Of a stretch of DNA of 64,000 bases, positions 1 to 10,955 are shown piece after piece. Each line of letters opens with the position of its first letter. Within the stretch, counting starts at the first letter, position 1. The notes beneath the pieces were generated by a model. The model was not told where the DNA came from and ran no database searches. It worked only from the letters and a program-made list of their open reading frames with translations. This DNA comes from Symbiodinium natans (Eukaryota; Sar; Dinophyceae; Suessiales; Symbiodiniaceae): positions 262,001 through 326,000 of the forward strand of contig CAJNDS010000735.1 of NCBI GenBank assembly GCA_905221605.1, read 5' to 3'. Position numbers and translations under genes: made by a program.

Positions 1-480
1 CGAATCTAAACCTTCCTGGAACTCAACATCCTACAATCCACCTTACCCCCTAAACCCTAAACCCTAAACCCTGAAGCCTAAACCCTGAAGCCTAAACCCT
101 AAACCCTAAACCCTAAACCGCCGTCGCAAGGATCACACCTTTCGAGCTAAACATGGTGCCGCCGGAGAATGCAACCTGGCCACAGGGAGGGCGCGACTCG
201 CGCGTTTGCCTTGTGACTTTCCTTCAGGGTTTAGGGTTCAGGGTTTAGTGTTTAGGGTTTAGGGTTTAGGGTTGCCTTGTGACTTTTCTTGGACGTTTTG
301 AAGGGTCTGAGGCGAAAACCTGAAACCCACTGGGTTTACAAACCCCCCCCCCCCCCCCGCCGCCCCGGCAGGCTACGATAAACCCCGCATAGGCTTAGGG
401 TTTACCCTGGGCGTCTCCGCCTATTCCGGAAACGTGCTTTGCTTAAAGCCTGTTTTTACCCCTAACAAACCTTATAAGCA
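1..480. repeat. Telomere-like tracts at window start
   Basis: CCCTAAA units run from about 46 to 118 and the opposite orientation (TTTAGGG, with TTCAGGG variants) from about 225 to 273. A C run lies near 344-358. No splice-bounded coding piece is supported. The opposite orientations 110 bases apart argue against this being a real chromosome end. Confidence 0.8.
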
Positions 481-2963
481 GGTGTCGGAAAGCAGAAATC
501 AGAGCCATGTCGCTCGAAAGGGGGCTGCAGGGGAGGGAGAAAGACAAAACAAAAAGCAAAGTAGGCAAAGCAAATGAATTGCATGGGGTACCTAGATGAC
601 TGCCATGGTCAATGAAAACAAGGGATCACATATTTGGAGAAAGACAGAGATCCAGAGAGAGATCTGCTTCAGAAGTCAAGTGATCGATGTATGTCAAAGG
701 GACGACTTTCACTCATGAACCGATGTTTCCTTCATTCGTCTATCCGGCGCACGAAGTGTTCATTCCTTCGCAACCGCAAAGAACGCAATGACTCAAAGTC
801 TGGTTTTGACGGTGAAATAAGCCTCCGTTAGACGCTCTCCGCCTGAAGGTTGCTTAGAATCAACAAACATATGCACGACAGGATGGCGCAGAATTTGTTA
901 TCTAATGTTGCCCGTATCCACAGAGAGATGTCAACGATACGCGGTGGGAAAGTGTGCGCACTTACACCTGTTTCTCATACACATATACATACCTGAACAC
1001 ACCAAGCTTGAGTCGTAGCACAAACTAGAATGACTGGTTCCTCAGAATCACAACATTATGGCCGTACTGCGGTGGGAGAACTTGTTATGCCAACGTTGAA
1101 ATACAACACCTTACACGTTATCCGTAGCCGAGGCATTTGCAATTCCAGGAACCCCTGTCCGTCCGAATACAAGTTAAGGTTACCATACTAGCGGTAAAAT
1201 CATCAGAACGAATGTGGGGAATCAGCATCGGTTGAAAGTTCTGCGCTGCTCAGTTCAAGTGCTCTTTCACTGCAGCGTGATGCTGTAGAGTATCGTCACG
1301 TTACCGAAGGGGGCGATAGCTCATGTCAGATATAATCACTTCCAAAGAGCTCAGCGCATCAGGCTCAATCAGTGTGACTGTGTGTGTGTGTGTGCCAATG
1401 GCGCGGCCCGAGATTCTACAGTATCTGTGATGGCCTGTGAATCGAATCCAAGCCTTTGTGATTTGTTTTCAAAGTACTATGGGAGTTCTCATTAGTTGCT
1501 GTCTGGAAAGCCAACAAAGCTGCGAACTTCGGTTTATTATGGGATGCAGGGTGCAGCAGGATAGCGTGATTCACGATGAGATTGGCGTGATTTGCTTCGT
1601 TTTGGAAAAATTCGGTCAAACTAGGTATTACGCTCTGCGACGCCGAATGGCCGTGAAATGCCGTGAAAACCGCGTGAAACATGCGTGAAATCATCGTGAA
1701 CGCCGGTTTTTTCGCGTGAGCCGCGGTTGTTTCGCGTGAGCGCCTGTTTCGGGATATCGGTTTTGCGCGCCGCAGGATTTTGCACCGTTGCGGGCCCTCC
1801 ACGCCGAAAATAACGTGAATCACACATTTGTTTGGCACGCATGTGTCCCCAGGTATAGATGCTGGCCCAGAAGCCAAAAGCTTTCCGCCGCCCCACACAC
1901 CCATGCGTGCCGCAGTGCATGCATGCAAGCACGGGTGTATTTGTCCATTTGCTGTTCAATAGTCAGTGTTAGAGCATGGTACACCAAAGAATTTCGGTTC
2001 CTTTAGGCGACATGGATCTACAGTGTTATGCAATACCGTTGGTGAACCTGCCCGCGCACGGCAGGCGCAGCAGTGAGTTCCGATTTGAGCGGCACTTGCA
2101 AGTGTTGTCTGATGCGGTTCACTCAGAGAGTCGTTTTCCAGCAACGAAAAGTATTCACGTCAATAGCGTGATGTGTTATCGTGAAATGTGGGCAACCTTC
2201 CTGAAAATGGGCGCCTGCGCTCTACTATAGGAACACCAAATTCAAGATCTTTCGAAGCTGCAAAACATCCGAGCTGCTCCTTTTGCACTTGCGAACATGG
2301 CATCCCCCAACCTATAGACATGTGCAGAAATATATACTCGACGAAAGCGACAAAGTGACTGTTCTCCGTCGTGAACGGCTTGAAGTCGCAGTGTAACGAC
2401 TTGATGTGTGCGCCGATTGTGTATGTCGGTGTTGACTCGGCGAGATTTCCAGGTCGGCAAGTCCATCACATTTTGCATAATATGTCGGGGCCTTTGTACT
2501 GTGGCATGTGTACGAGATAGTATAATGATTTGAAATACAGTTTGGCCCCAGTGTGCCTGTCCGGTGAACCTGTTGTTTTTGTTGTTAAATCTGTGCTTCA
2601 ACTACAACTTCACGAATAAACCATCGTCAATACCGAATACATGTGATTTTATTCGGAACATAAAAAAATGTGCTATATGCATAAGCAGCATAGCTCATAT
2701 CGAATGAGTACGCAGTGACTTTGTACAGAGAATCCGTTCCGACTGACCAGATAGTGTCATCTAAGGCTAAACCTGTCAGCAAAGTTGCGCGCGAGAACGC
2801 AGGGAAACGGAGCCTGGAAAAGTCGTCTGCTCCGGTGGTTTTGATCATTTCATGCGCCAGCCAACTTGTGGCCCATAGAAAAACGGCCTGCGTGATTCAC
2901 GACGCCTGTTTCCCGAAACCGTCTTTATGTTAACGCCTGTTTCCGAAACCGTCTTTGGAAAAT
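481..2963. other. Telomere-repeat-poor island without clear gene
   Basis: This is the longest stretch of the window with no TTTAGGG/CCCTAAA tract. It has several overlapping open frames up to 170 codons on both strands, none with a domain I recognise. Around 1650-1735 the heptamer CGTGAAA recurs at irregular spacing. Two near copies of ACGCCTGTTTCCGAAACCG lie at about 2904-2957, just before the next telomere tract. A TG run is at 1379-1393. Composition and style differ from the rest of the window, so a foreign or younger insertion is possible, but no termini were identified. Confidence 0.5.
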
Positions 2964-3294
2964 CAGGGTTTAGGGTTCAGGGTTTAGGGTTTAGGGTTTA
3001 GGTTCCAAAATCCCTCTGGCCAAGTGTCAGCGGCGCTGCCCTCTCCATCTGAGGTGCCGAAAGAGCTACTGGACGTCTTGTTTGTTGCAGCTCAGAGTGC
3101 ACTTTGAGGATGTAAGGGTCAATATTCAAGCCTTGTTTAGGGCTTAGGGTTTAGGGCTTAGGGTTTAGCATTCAGGGTTTTGTTTAGTTCATGAGTTCAG
3201 GAACCAAGCGAGGGAACACCCTTTGTTGCCGTCCCTCGAAAAAGTTCGTGGGCTTCTTCTGCATTGTGGCTTGCTTTCCCACGGGCCCCCACAG

Positions 3295-3371
3295 AGTTTG
3301 ATCGGGCGTTTGATGTTCTACTTGGAGGAACCTCAACCCTGAAGTGGCTGTTACCAGTCGCTTCTCAGACG
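3295..3371 (+). CDS. EF-hand protein, exon A (partial gene)
   Basis: The exon lies between an acceptor ending cccccacag and a GT donor (gtatgc). After two leading bases it reads FDRAFDVLLGG, then TSTLKWLLPVASQT, with no stop and ends on a codon boundary. The next EF-hand exon starts in phase 0, so the two join in frame. The segment itself is not recognisable; its assignment to the EF-hand gene rests on position, strand and phase. The intron to 4071 holds a C run and G run (3437-3498), a TTTAGGG tract (3580-3650) and AT-rich spacer. Confidence 0.55.
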
Positions 3372-3579
3372 GTATGCCCAAGCAAGCTTTTGGCTGGGGA
3401 ATTATACGGCACATCCTGAGCTCGCTCTTTTCAGGTCCCCCCCCCCCCCCCCCCCCCCCCCCCTGCTACTCTACGGAAAAGGGGGGGGGGGGGGGGGGTT
3501 CTTAAGCAGATTGGAGTACTGTGATCTGGCCCGACTTGGCTCGACTTGTGACACCCACCGCACGTCAGTTAGTTCTCTG

Positions 3580-3650
3580 TTTAGGGTTTAGGGTTTAGGG
3601 TTTAGGGTTTAGGGTTTAGGGTTTAGGGTTTAGGGTTTAGGGTTTAGGGG
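3580..3650 (+). repeat. TTTAGGG tract
   Basis: About ten uninterrupted units of the plant/dinoflagellate-type telomere repeat in the EF-hand gene's first inferred intron. Confidence 0.95.
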
Positions 3651-4071
3651 CCGCCTTATAGTAATAAGGACTTGCAGGGCTCAGGATGGAGACGATTCTA
3701 TCGGTGTCGGAACAATGACTAAAAGGATCCCCTTATGGTCCCTCCATAATTATACTATTTTACTATAATAACCCCCTCCCCCCCGCCCCCCCGCTCCCCC
3801 CCTCCCCCCCCCAAAAAAACAAAACTTATTCTAATTAAGGCCCCCATATGACAATTCCAGAAGGCTCTTTGACTGTTGAGAGCCAACGCAAGGCAGTGGT
3901 TTTTGTGTCAAGACCCAGGATCTCGACGAACGGCGTACTGTGTCAAAACCCCCTAGACCCTTGTGAAAACCCTAAACCCTATCTAAATGCCCTAAACCCC
4001 TAAACCACCTAAACCCCCTAACCCCCAAAGCCTAAACCCTCCAGTGGCGATGATGGGCAGCCCAACCTCAG

Positions 4072-4117
4072 GACGACTTGTCGGACATCTTTGCCCAGCT
4101 GGACGTGGATGGTACAG
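4072..4117 (+). CDS. EF-hand protein, exon B: first half of Ca2+ loop
   Basis: The exon follows an acceptor ending aacctcag and reads DDLSDIFAQLDVDGTG. QLDVDGTG is the start of a canonical EF-hand loop of the DxDGTG type, where the two Asp bind calcium. The last codon is split after one G, and the intron starts with GA (gagact). Joined to exon C, the loop completes as DVDGTGELSKDEF, which is what fixes both splice sites. The intron to 5136 contains palindromic spacer elements, a TTTAGGG tract (4789-4864) and short CCCTAAA-like stretches. Confidence 0.8.
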
Positions 4118-4788
4118 GAGACTCGGCCCTGAACCAAGACACTGACATATGGGGGCTTATGAAACAAAGGGACCTCTCCTATAGACCCCAAATGGAAGGA
4201 TTGCTTCTAGTTTTCATGTTCATGATAAGAAGAACTACGGGGGTTTACGAAAGTTAGTTTTTTTTTTTGGGGGGGGGGGGGGGGGGGCCCTGATAAGAAG
4301 GGCATCCTACTATTTGGGGTCTGTTTTCGGGGTCCCCGAAACAAGGTTTATATTAGTGTTATTGGTGAGTGTATATAAGGTTCCTCTTTAATTTTGGTGA
4401 GTGTATAGACATATGGGGGTTTACGATATTCGGGATTTTTGGGGGGTCCTGATAACAAGGGAATCCTACTACTTGGGTCTATTTTCGGGATCCCCTATGT
4501 TCGTGAAGCCCCCAATGGGGGGTTACGAAAGTAAGGGACCCCCTAATGGGATATAAGGCCCCCAAGAAGGTACCCCTAGTTTCGGAACCCCCAGAAAATA
4601 TGTTGTTTCGTATTATGCAGTCTGCATGACGATAATTAAACAATATGTATGTATTTATGTACTATTGTATATCTTTGCCCTTCCTATATACTGATGACAG
4701 GTCGTAAGTATTTTGCAGGCTTAGAGACCGGGGGTCACCTTCGCAGTGGGTTCCCAGAAAGTCCTCTTGAGGAATCACCTCGGCGGTC

Positions 4789-4864
4789 TAGGGTTTAGGG
4801 TTTAGGGTTTAGGGTTTAGGGTTTAGGGTTTAGGGTTTAGGGTTTAGGGTTTAGGGTTTAGGGG
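4789..4864 (+). repeat. TTTAGGG tract
   Basis: About ten units, in the intron that splits the EF-hand calcium loop. Confidence 0.95.
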
Positions 4865-5136
4865 GCAAAAGTTTAGGGTTTAGCAATTAGGGTTTAGGGT
4901 ACCCTCAGAAGACACGTAGCCCAGCTGTTCTGTCTTTCGCTGTGCTGCATGGCTTCGGAGTGGGGTTTGGGAACGTTGTGGAGTGGCATCGGAGATGATC
5001 ACGATGTGCAGGCGGGCTTGTGTGGCTTGTTGAGAGTAAACTTCATAAACCCTGAACCTTATACACCCTAAACCTCATAAACCCTGAAATTCTACACCCT
5101 CAACCTTATAAACCCCCAAACCTCTGTTCTTGTGAG

Positions 5137-5213
5137 GAGAGCTTTCGAAGGATGAGTTCGTGGACGGCATACTGCGTGATCCGGCTACCATGAGCAATCG
5201 CTTTTTGTTGAGG
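5137..5213 (+). CDS. EF-hand protein, exon C: second half of Ca2+ loop
   Basis: After acceptor ttcttgtgag the frame reads (G)ELSKDEFVDGILRDP, then ATMSNRFLLR. ELSKDEF supplies the hydrophobic position and the terminal Glu of the 12-residue loop begun in exon B; FVDGILRD is the exiting helix. EF-hands bind calcium and regulate kinases, channels or cytoskeletal proteins; which of these this is cannot be told. The end is placed before a GT inside the telomere-like repeat (agg/gtttagg), so that donor is uncertain by a few codons. Confidence 0.75.
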
Positions 5214-5443
5214 GTTTAGGGTTTCGGGTTTAGGGTTTAGGGTAGCATGCTTAACACACATGACATGTATTCAAAAGAGTTTTGGAAATCAAATGCGGTT
5301 TGCCCTTTGGCACGTCCGCTGTCGTCAATCTGCAACAACGAGCCTTGACGACAGACGCTCTCAAATAGTTAGGTCATCGAGACAGGTGCAAAACACTAAA
5401 ACCTGGGCCTCAGAACGTCTTGAGTATCCGGACGCTCCCTAAG

Positions 5444-5511
5444 AACGCTGACCTTCGGGAGGTGATGGGCGCGCTGGATACCCGCCAAGATTCCCTAGAG
5501 GATCACCTGGA
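5444..5511 (+). CDS. EF-hand protein, exon D: helical segment
   Basis: The exon follows ccctaag, an acceptor that is one base away from the telomere unit CCCTAAA, and ends at GT (gtaacc). It reads NADLREVMGALDTRQDSLED, then HLE, an amphipathic and probably coiled-coil sequence. It starts in phase 0, matching the end of exon C. Helices of this kind follow EF-hands in dinoflagellate ion-channel-like proteins, but no channel segment is visible here. A stop (TAA) lies directly after the donor if it is not spliced. Confidence 0.6.
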
Positions 5512-5892
5512 GTAACCTATACGTTCACCGAAAATGAAACACACTCTCTCTCTCTCTCTCTTGTTCCCCTTTTTTCCGTTTCTCTTGTTCTCTTTCTCTC
5601 TGCTTCTCGCTCTCTCTTTCTCTCTTTCTCTCTTTCTCTCTTTCTCTCTTTCTCTCTTTCTCTCTTTCTCTCTTTCTCTCTTTCTCTCTTTCTCTCTTTC
5701 TCTCTTTCTCTCTTTCTCTCTTTCTCTCTTTCTCTCTTTCTCTCGTGCTCTCGTGCTCTCTTGCTCTCTTTCTCTCTTTCTCTCTTTCTCTCTTTTTCTC
5801 TTTCTCTCTTTCTCTCTTTCTCTCTCCCTCTCGCTCTCTCTCGCTCTCTCCCGCTCCCTCTCGCTCTCTCCCGCTCCATCTCGCTCTCTCTA

Positions 5893-5924
<32 letters not shown>

Positions 5925-6105
5925 TCTCCATGTCTCTCTCTCTCTCTCTCTCCATGTCTCTCTCTCTCTCTCGCCATCTCCCTCTCTCCCTCCCTCCCTC
6001 CCTCCCTCCTCTCTCTCTCTCTCTCGCCCTCTCTCGCCCTCTCCAATATCTCTCTCAATATATCTTCTTTGTCCGATTCTGCTTAAAGCAAAACTAGGAA
6101 AGCAA
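5512..6105. repeat. CT-rich microsatellite (polypyrimidine on +)
   Basis: From about 5549 to 6056 the + strand is almost pure CT. It starts with CTCT, goes to long TTTCTCTC tandem units, then CTCTCTC with CCCT and ATCTC variants. It keeps frames open on both strands that encode only Ser/Leu/Phe or Arg/Glu/Lys runs; these are not genes. The bias can form triplex (H-DNA) and would cause a strong purine/pyrimidine strand switch. Confidence 0.95.
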
Positions 6106-7478
6106 ACAAGAAGCAAGTACTGGCTTTCTACATCACCAGCATCACCAGAAGAGCAGACAGGCTCACCGGAAGGATTTCCAGAGACAGCAGAGCAGACGCT
6201 GCAAAGTTTTTTTCCGACTGGGAGCCTCTGCCCCGAAAAAACCCTGCGCATGAGGAAGTAGCGTCCAGTATTCCCCGTAAGCGCAACAACCGTCAGCATC
6301 AACTCGGTTTTATAAGTTTGTATTCAAGCGGGGAAGCATGCTGCCAAACTGCAAACCTAATGAAAGCTGTAAAACCCGAAGCGCTATGCCATGTTCCGGA
6401 ATCAGGCCACAGGACCCAGGGTTTCAGGATGTAGGGCTTGTCCGCTTAGAGGATTCGTGTTGCCTTGGTTGTTGGGTTAAGATACCCATAACCTCAAACC
6501 TTCAAAAAAACGGAGTTTCATGCCCTTTCAAACCCTAAACCTCGATATTCCCGGACACCCAACTCAAGGATGTGAAGAGCTTGCTTTGTCGGTTTAGGGT
6601 TTGGGGTCCCTGAGGGTGCTATGTTACCTAGGAATCGAGGGTATAGGGCTCAGGGTTCGTGGCGTCGGTGCGTGCTGGGGGCTTAGGATTTGCACTTCCG
6701 CTCAGGCTTGTAATGCAGGTTCGGTTTGAGGGTGTGGGTTTAGGCAACCCTGAACCCTACACCCTATAAACCCTGAACCCTAAACCCTGAGGTTTAGGGT
6801 GTTCTGACGGTTGCGAGGGAGTTAGGCCTTAGGGCTGAGGGTTTAGGGACTAGGGCATACAGGGTTCTTAAATGGAAGACGGAGGAGCCGAGGCTTCCTG
6901 TAAGGGTTTAGGGTTTAGGATAAGGGTTTAGGGTTTAGGGTTTAGGGTTTAAGATTTAGGGTTTAGGGTTTAGGGTTGAGGGTTTAGGGTTTAGGGACTC
7001 TGTAGGGCACCCACTTCCCGAGTGTTTCATTCCTGGGAGTGGGACTTCTTCCCCTTGTTTTAGGTGTCAGATTCGGGTACCCTAAACCCTAAATCCTAAA
7101 CCCTAAACCCTAAAAGCTTCCCCGTGAAGACTGGGGCATTCCCTGACGGAGTAAGAGTCCCTTCCTAGGGGGGTTTTGCTATTCGATTTGGGGTCTACAA
7201 GGGGTACCCCTATTCTGGGAAACGCCCATAGAGGGCGACAGGTGTAGGCTTTAGGCTTTAGGGTTTAGGGTTCAGGGTTCAGGGTTTAGGGTCTAGAGAG
7301 CCACTTGGCAAGCACAAACCTTGGCCCAGACATGATCACGCGAGACACGCCTGTGGAGACCCTGCAGATTATGAAAATACTGCACCTTTGCCAAGCAGCA
7401 TTCGAGTTGTGGTCTGAGGATTTGGCAGTGCTTACTTGTGCTAGGAGCTGGAGGTTTTTTTTTGGTTGTTTGTTTTTT

Positions 7479-7509
<31 letters not shown>

Positions 7510-7697
7510 GGAGGGGGGGGTACAGGGTGTGGGGATTCCGACTTCTGGCACTGGCTCACTGGATTTCGGATGTCGTAGAGGGAGCCTCGATCATTCGCAG
7601 CCCTTTCCCCGCATTATCCCTATATGCTAGTAATCCCTATAAACCTTAAGTCCTATGACGGGATGTTGAAGCAACACACACGTGTGTGTATATATCG

Positions 7698-7732
<35 letters not shown>

Positions 7733-8237
7733 GATATAAAACTGTGCCAGTATGTATATATGTACATACATACATACATGGGGTACAATGGAAAATGCTA
7801 CATGCTTGCGCGCGTATGTACATACATACATACATACATACATACATACATACATACATACATACATACATACATACATACATACATACATACATACATA
7901 CATACATGTGTGTATGTATGCATGCATGCATGCATGCATGCATGGATGGATGTATGTTTGCATGTATGTATGTATGTATGCATGTATGTATGTATGTATG
8001 TATGTATGTATGTATGTATGTATGTATGTATGATGGTTTGTTTGCTTGTTTGTTTGTTTGTTTGTTTGTTTGTTTGTTGGTATGTGTTTGTAGAGGTGTG
8101 TAATGTATGTAGGCAGGCAGGTAGGTAGGTAGGTACGTATGTATGTATGTCTGTATGTGTGTCTTTCAAATGGTCTTGCACCCAATTGCGCCGAATTCAT
8201 GTAGGATCGGTATGCTCCAAACCCCAAGATCGTTTAG
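6106..8237. other. Spacer with telomere-like tracts, poly-G and microsatellites
   Basis: TTTAGGG tracts lie at about 6905-6995 and 7255-7290 and CCCTAAA at 7080-7115. The stretch 6130-6261 is open in three frames and could hold an exon, but the frame cannot be chosen. A T run followed by a G run (about 7470-7518) sits after an open frame 7305-7450 that could be an exon but has no clear splice sites or homology. Confidence 0.6.
7688..8165. repeat. Tetranucleotide block with inverted halves
   Basis: A TA run (7699-7729) leads into CATA units (about 7765-7905). These switch at about 7907 to their inverse TGTA/TGCA units up to about 8031, then GTTT units (8036-8079) and GTAG/GTAT (8100-8160). 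Because CATA and TATG halves are reverse complements, the block can fold into a long hairpin. The open frames in it (Tyr-Ile-His-Thr, Met-Tyr-Val-Cys) are repeat translations. Confidence 0.95.
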
Positions 8238-8277
8238 GGCGAGCTCGGCTGACAACCCTGAAGAACGACGCCAATCA
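8238..8277 (+). CDS. Coiled-coil protein, exon A (partial)
   Basis: The piece begins after cgtttag and reads RARLTTLKNDAN plus two bases of the next codon before a GC donor (gctagc). It joins in frame to the exon at 8444 as KNDANQ-QSMRAKF. Leucines and charged residues are spaced as in a coiled coil. The family is not recognised. If the donor is not used, the frame stays open to about 8294. Confidence 0.45.
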
Positions 8278-8443
8278 GCTAGCCGCTAGCCTCAGATGTA
8301 CCTAAAGCAAGTCAAAAAGTGGTCAGGGCATTTCTGGCCTTCACGCAATACGAAGTCCATGCAAGTCCGCCGACCCGAAGTCCTTGCCCCAACCCTAAAC
8401 CCTCCACGTCCTTACCTGGCAAAGCTTCCAAGCCTCCTCAAAG

Positions 8444-8504
8444 GCAATCTATGCGCGCGAAGTTTTCTTCTATGCAAGACCAGATGTCGCGGCTTTGCAA
8501 GGAG
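8444..8504 (+). CDS. Coiled-coil protein, exon B (partial)
   Basis: Bounded by cctcaaag and a GC donor after GAG (gcaggc), this exon encodes QSMRAKFSSMQDQMSRLCKE. Hydrophobic residues recur every three to four positions, so a coiled coil is likely. The AG/G borders match the confirmed introns of the PPR gene. Function unknown. Confidence 0.5.
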
Positions 8505-10881
8505 GCAGGCAACAGGGGTTGAGTGGTTGTTCAGTGTGAGTATACCTGCAACCCCAATTACCTACAGTTCAGTAGTAACTACCCCTTAATTGATAGGTGT
8601 GACCCATGAAACTGTAGGTCATTGGGGTTTCATGTAGACCCTAGAAGCCCCAAATCCTGAGAACCTTCCACTCGCCACCGCAAGCCGAAAGATATCCGCA
8701 GACCGACAGGCACAGCCGAACCCCATGAAGCAGACCCAATACAACAAGGGCTTAGGTTTAGGGTTTAGGGTTTAGGGTTAGTATGTCCTAAACCCTGCCT
8801 TATCCCTTATTGCCTCTCTGAAGCATCTGTTTGGTTCTGGTGCACCCTAAACCCCAAACCCTAAACCTGTAAACCCATATCCACGTTTACGATTGGTGGA
8901 GGTGAGGTTTGGGCGTGTAGCATACAGACCTGCTCGGAACAGCGGCTTCGTGGCTGTGGATGCCACGTTCACAAGCTGGGGCCTAGAGCGGCTCGGGGTT
9001 TCTTAGGGTAATTCTTGGGTACTGTAATTCCGAAGGAGAAGCTAAACAATCGTGTTTTTGCTGGGGTTCCAAGTTCAGCCTAGGTGTAGGGTTGGTAAGA
9101 AATGGGGTGGCAAGATCTTTGTGTCAAGGATTAAGGCACTCAGGCAAGGCTGCAACCCATTAAAACCCTAGCTTACACCCTGGTGTTATCCCATGAACTT
9201 CCAAGAAGCAGCCCCCTGCGAAAGGACCTCGTTGTTCAGATCCCCGTGTGAGGCCGTGGCTCAATTTGAGGCGATTTCAGGGCTGATGGTCGCAGGTTTG
9301 TTTTCAGGCTCGTGCGCACTTGGGGCAGTGTCATGCATGGCTGCAGGGTTGTAATGAGTGAGCTCCTGTTTGGTGTGGGCTTGGTCGGTTTTTCGTGTGG
9401 GGCTACAGGTTTCGGGTCACTCGGCCCGTTGGCTTTGGCTTCTCCTTGCTACCTGGACCCTGCCCGAATTGTAGCATACAACATCCCCACCACACCAAAA
9501 ACACAAAAGTCAGGGTCCAGGTAGGTTTGGACTGCAGTGACTGCATGCTGAGCAATGGGCGTGACTCTCGGTGGTACGCTGTTCATTTTGTTTGGTTTGA
9601 GGGCTTAGATCCCTAACCCTATAAACCCTAAACCCTAAACCCTAAACCGATCTTAATGGAACCTACGAGGCCAACGAGTGTACCCTTTCGCTAGGCACCT
9701 ACTAGAGTGTCTCAGGTGCTCCTTTGGCATCTTGCTTCGGGTTTTCGGGCGTTTTGGGGTTTTCACACCTCTACCTAGGTGACCTACATCTCTGTTCCCC
9801 GAAAAGAAAGGCAGAGGCAAGTTTCTTCGCTTTAGCTCAGCGCTTGCTGCGCTACGCGCTTTGAAGATGGCCATGCAGTCCTTGCTTTTTTTCGACCGGC
9901 AGAGTCAATGGCTGAGGCGGCGCCAGCAATCCAAAGATCTGGAAATGCTAGGGAGTTACAGTAGGGAATTCGGATACTTGAAATCCTTATGTACCATTCT
10001 GCCTTCAATGTACTTCATAGTTACCCACCAGAGCCTCGCAGTGGATTTGCGCATGGTGTTGGGGATGTAGGGATTGCTCATGCGGTGTTTGGTCAAGGAT
10101 GCTTGTCCCTAGACGCTAAACCCTAAATCCTAAACCCAAAGTATAAGGTAAGGTTCCATTCTGGTAACGGCCGCACTTTTCAGGAGCTCCAATTTCGAAT
10201 TCTCCATCCTTTGAAAATCGCTTTTAGAACAACCCTCATATGAGAAGCAGCGTCTCGCATCTACGTCACCCTTCTGATGTAGGTTGCGGGGGGCAATCTT
10301 TGGTCCGATGCCGCCCTGTTTCGAGCCATATTTTAATGAAGGGGTTTAAGGGCTTAATTTGAAAGCCTAGAGCCTGCAAACGGGGTTTAAGGTGTTGGGT
10401 TTAGGGAATTTGGGATTATAGGTTTTGGGCTTTAGGTTCTGGGTTTGGATTTGGGGAAAAGGAGGCTTGGGGTTTTTAGGTGCTCAAGCTTTGGGGCTTG
10501 GGATCGGGGATGTCCACAGGTATCTACGAAACCCATGTGCGTACGTACCCTTGCAGGTCCTAATCTCCCTAAGTCTCCGTGTACCTATATAGTTCATACT
10601 TGAGCCCTAAAGGGGCTCCTATACGGTGGCTTTAAGGGCCCAAGTATATACTATGCAGGTACGTGGATCCTTCGGGTCTCAAAACCCTCAACCCTAAGCC
10701 CAAAGGGCCCACCCTAAACCCTAAACCCTAAACTCTAAACCCTAAACCCTAAACCCTAAAACCCTACAGCCTAAACCCTAAACCCTAAACCCTAAACCCT
10801 AAACCCTAAACCCTAAACCCTAAACCCTGAACCCTAACACTTTGAGGGTTTTGCGCTGTCTCGCGTGCCAGACAAATACAG
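8505..10881. other. Spacer with weak exon candidates
   Basis: A palindromic element lies at about 8537-8637 and telomere-like tracts at 8754-8780, 8845-8870, 9613-9650 and 10711-10836. A MITE-like palindrome is at 10567-10677. Two pieces look partly coding without recognisable homology: 8930-9000 (PARNSGFVAVDATFTSWG in one frame, after acatacag) and about 9900-9950 (SQWLRRRQQSKDLEML, after accggcag). I cannot link them to a gene. Confidence 0.4.
10567..10677. mobile_element. MITE-like palindrome, family GGGTCCATGTACC
   Basis: Diverged but full-length copy: GTGTACCTATA...TACTTGAGCC / GGGCCCAAGTATATAC...AGGTACGTGGATCC. About 110 bases, no coding capacity. Confidence 0.7.
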
Positions 10882-10955
10882 CTCTGCATGAAGGTCGATC
10901 TCCCAGAGGCTCCAATATTATGCGGGGCTTCCGATACCAGCGGAAACCCCTTCGG
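10882..10955 (+). CDS. Unassigned exon candidate
   Basis: After acaaatacag the frame reads LCMKVDLPEAPILCGASDTS and then GNPF before a GT donor that lies at the start of a TTTAGGG tract. No family recognised. Support is limited to splice-like borders, an open frame and non-repeat composition. Confidence 0.3.

Noticed and set aside
1-118. A true chromosome end at the window start
   Set aside because: Tracts of both orientations continue through the whole 64 kb and coding exons lie among them.
1416-1928. 170-codon minus-strand frame
   Set aside because: No recognisable domain, overlapping frames on both strands and no splice context.
5517-6302. Open frames up to 261 codons on both strands
   Set aside because: They translate the CT-rich microsatellite (Arg/Glu/Lys or Ser/Leu runs) and have no unique domain.
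7624-8227. Open frames of 93-193 codons
   Set aside because: Translations of the CATA/TGTA/GTTT microsatellites.
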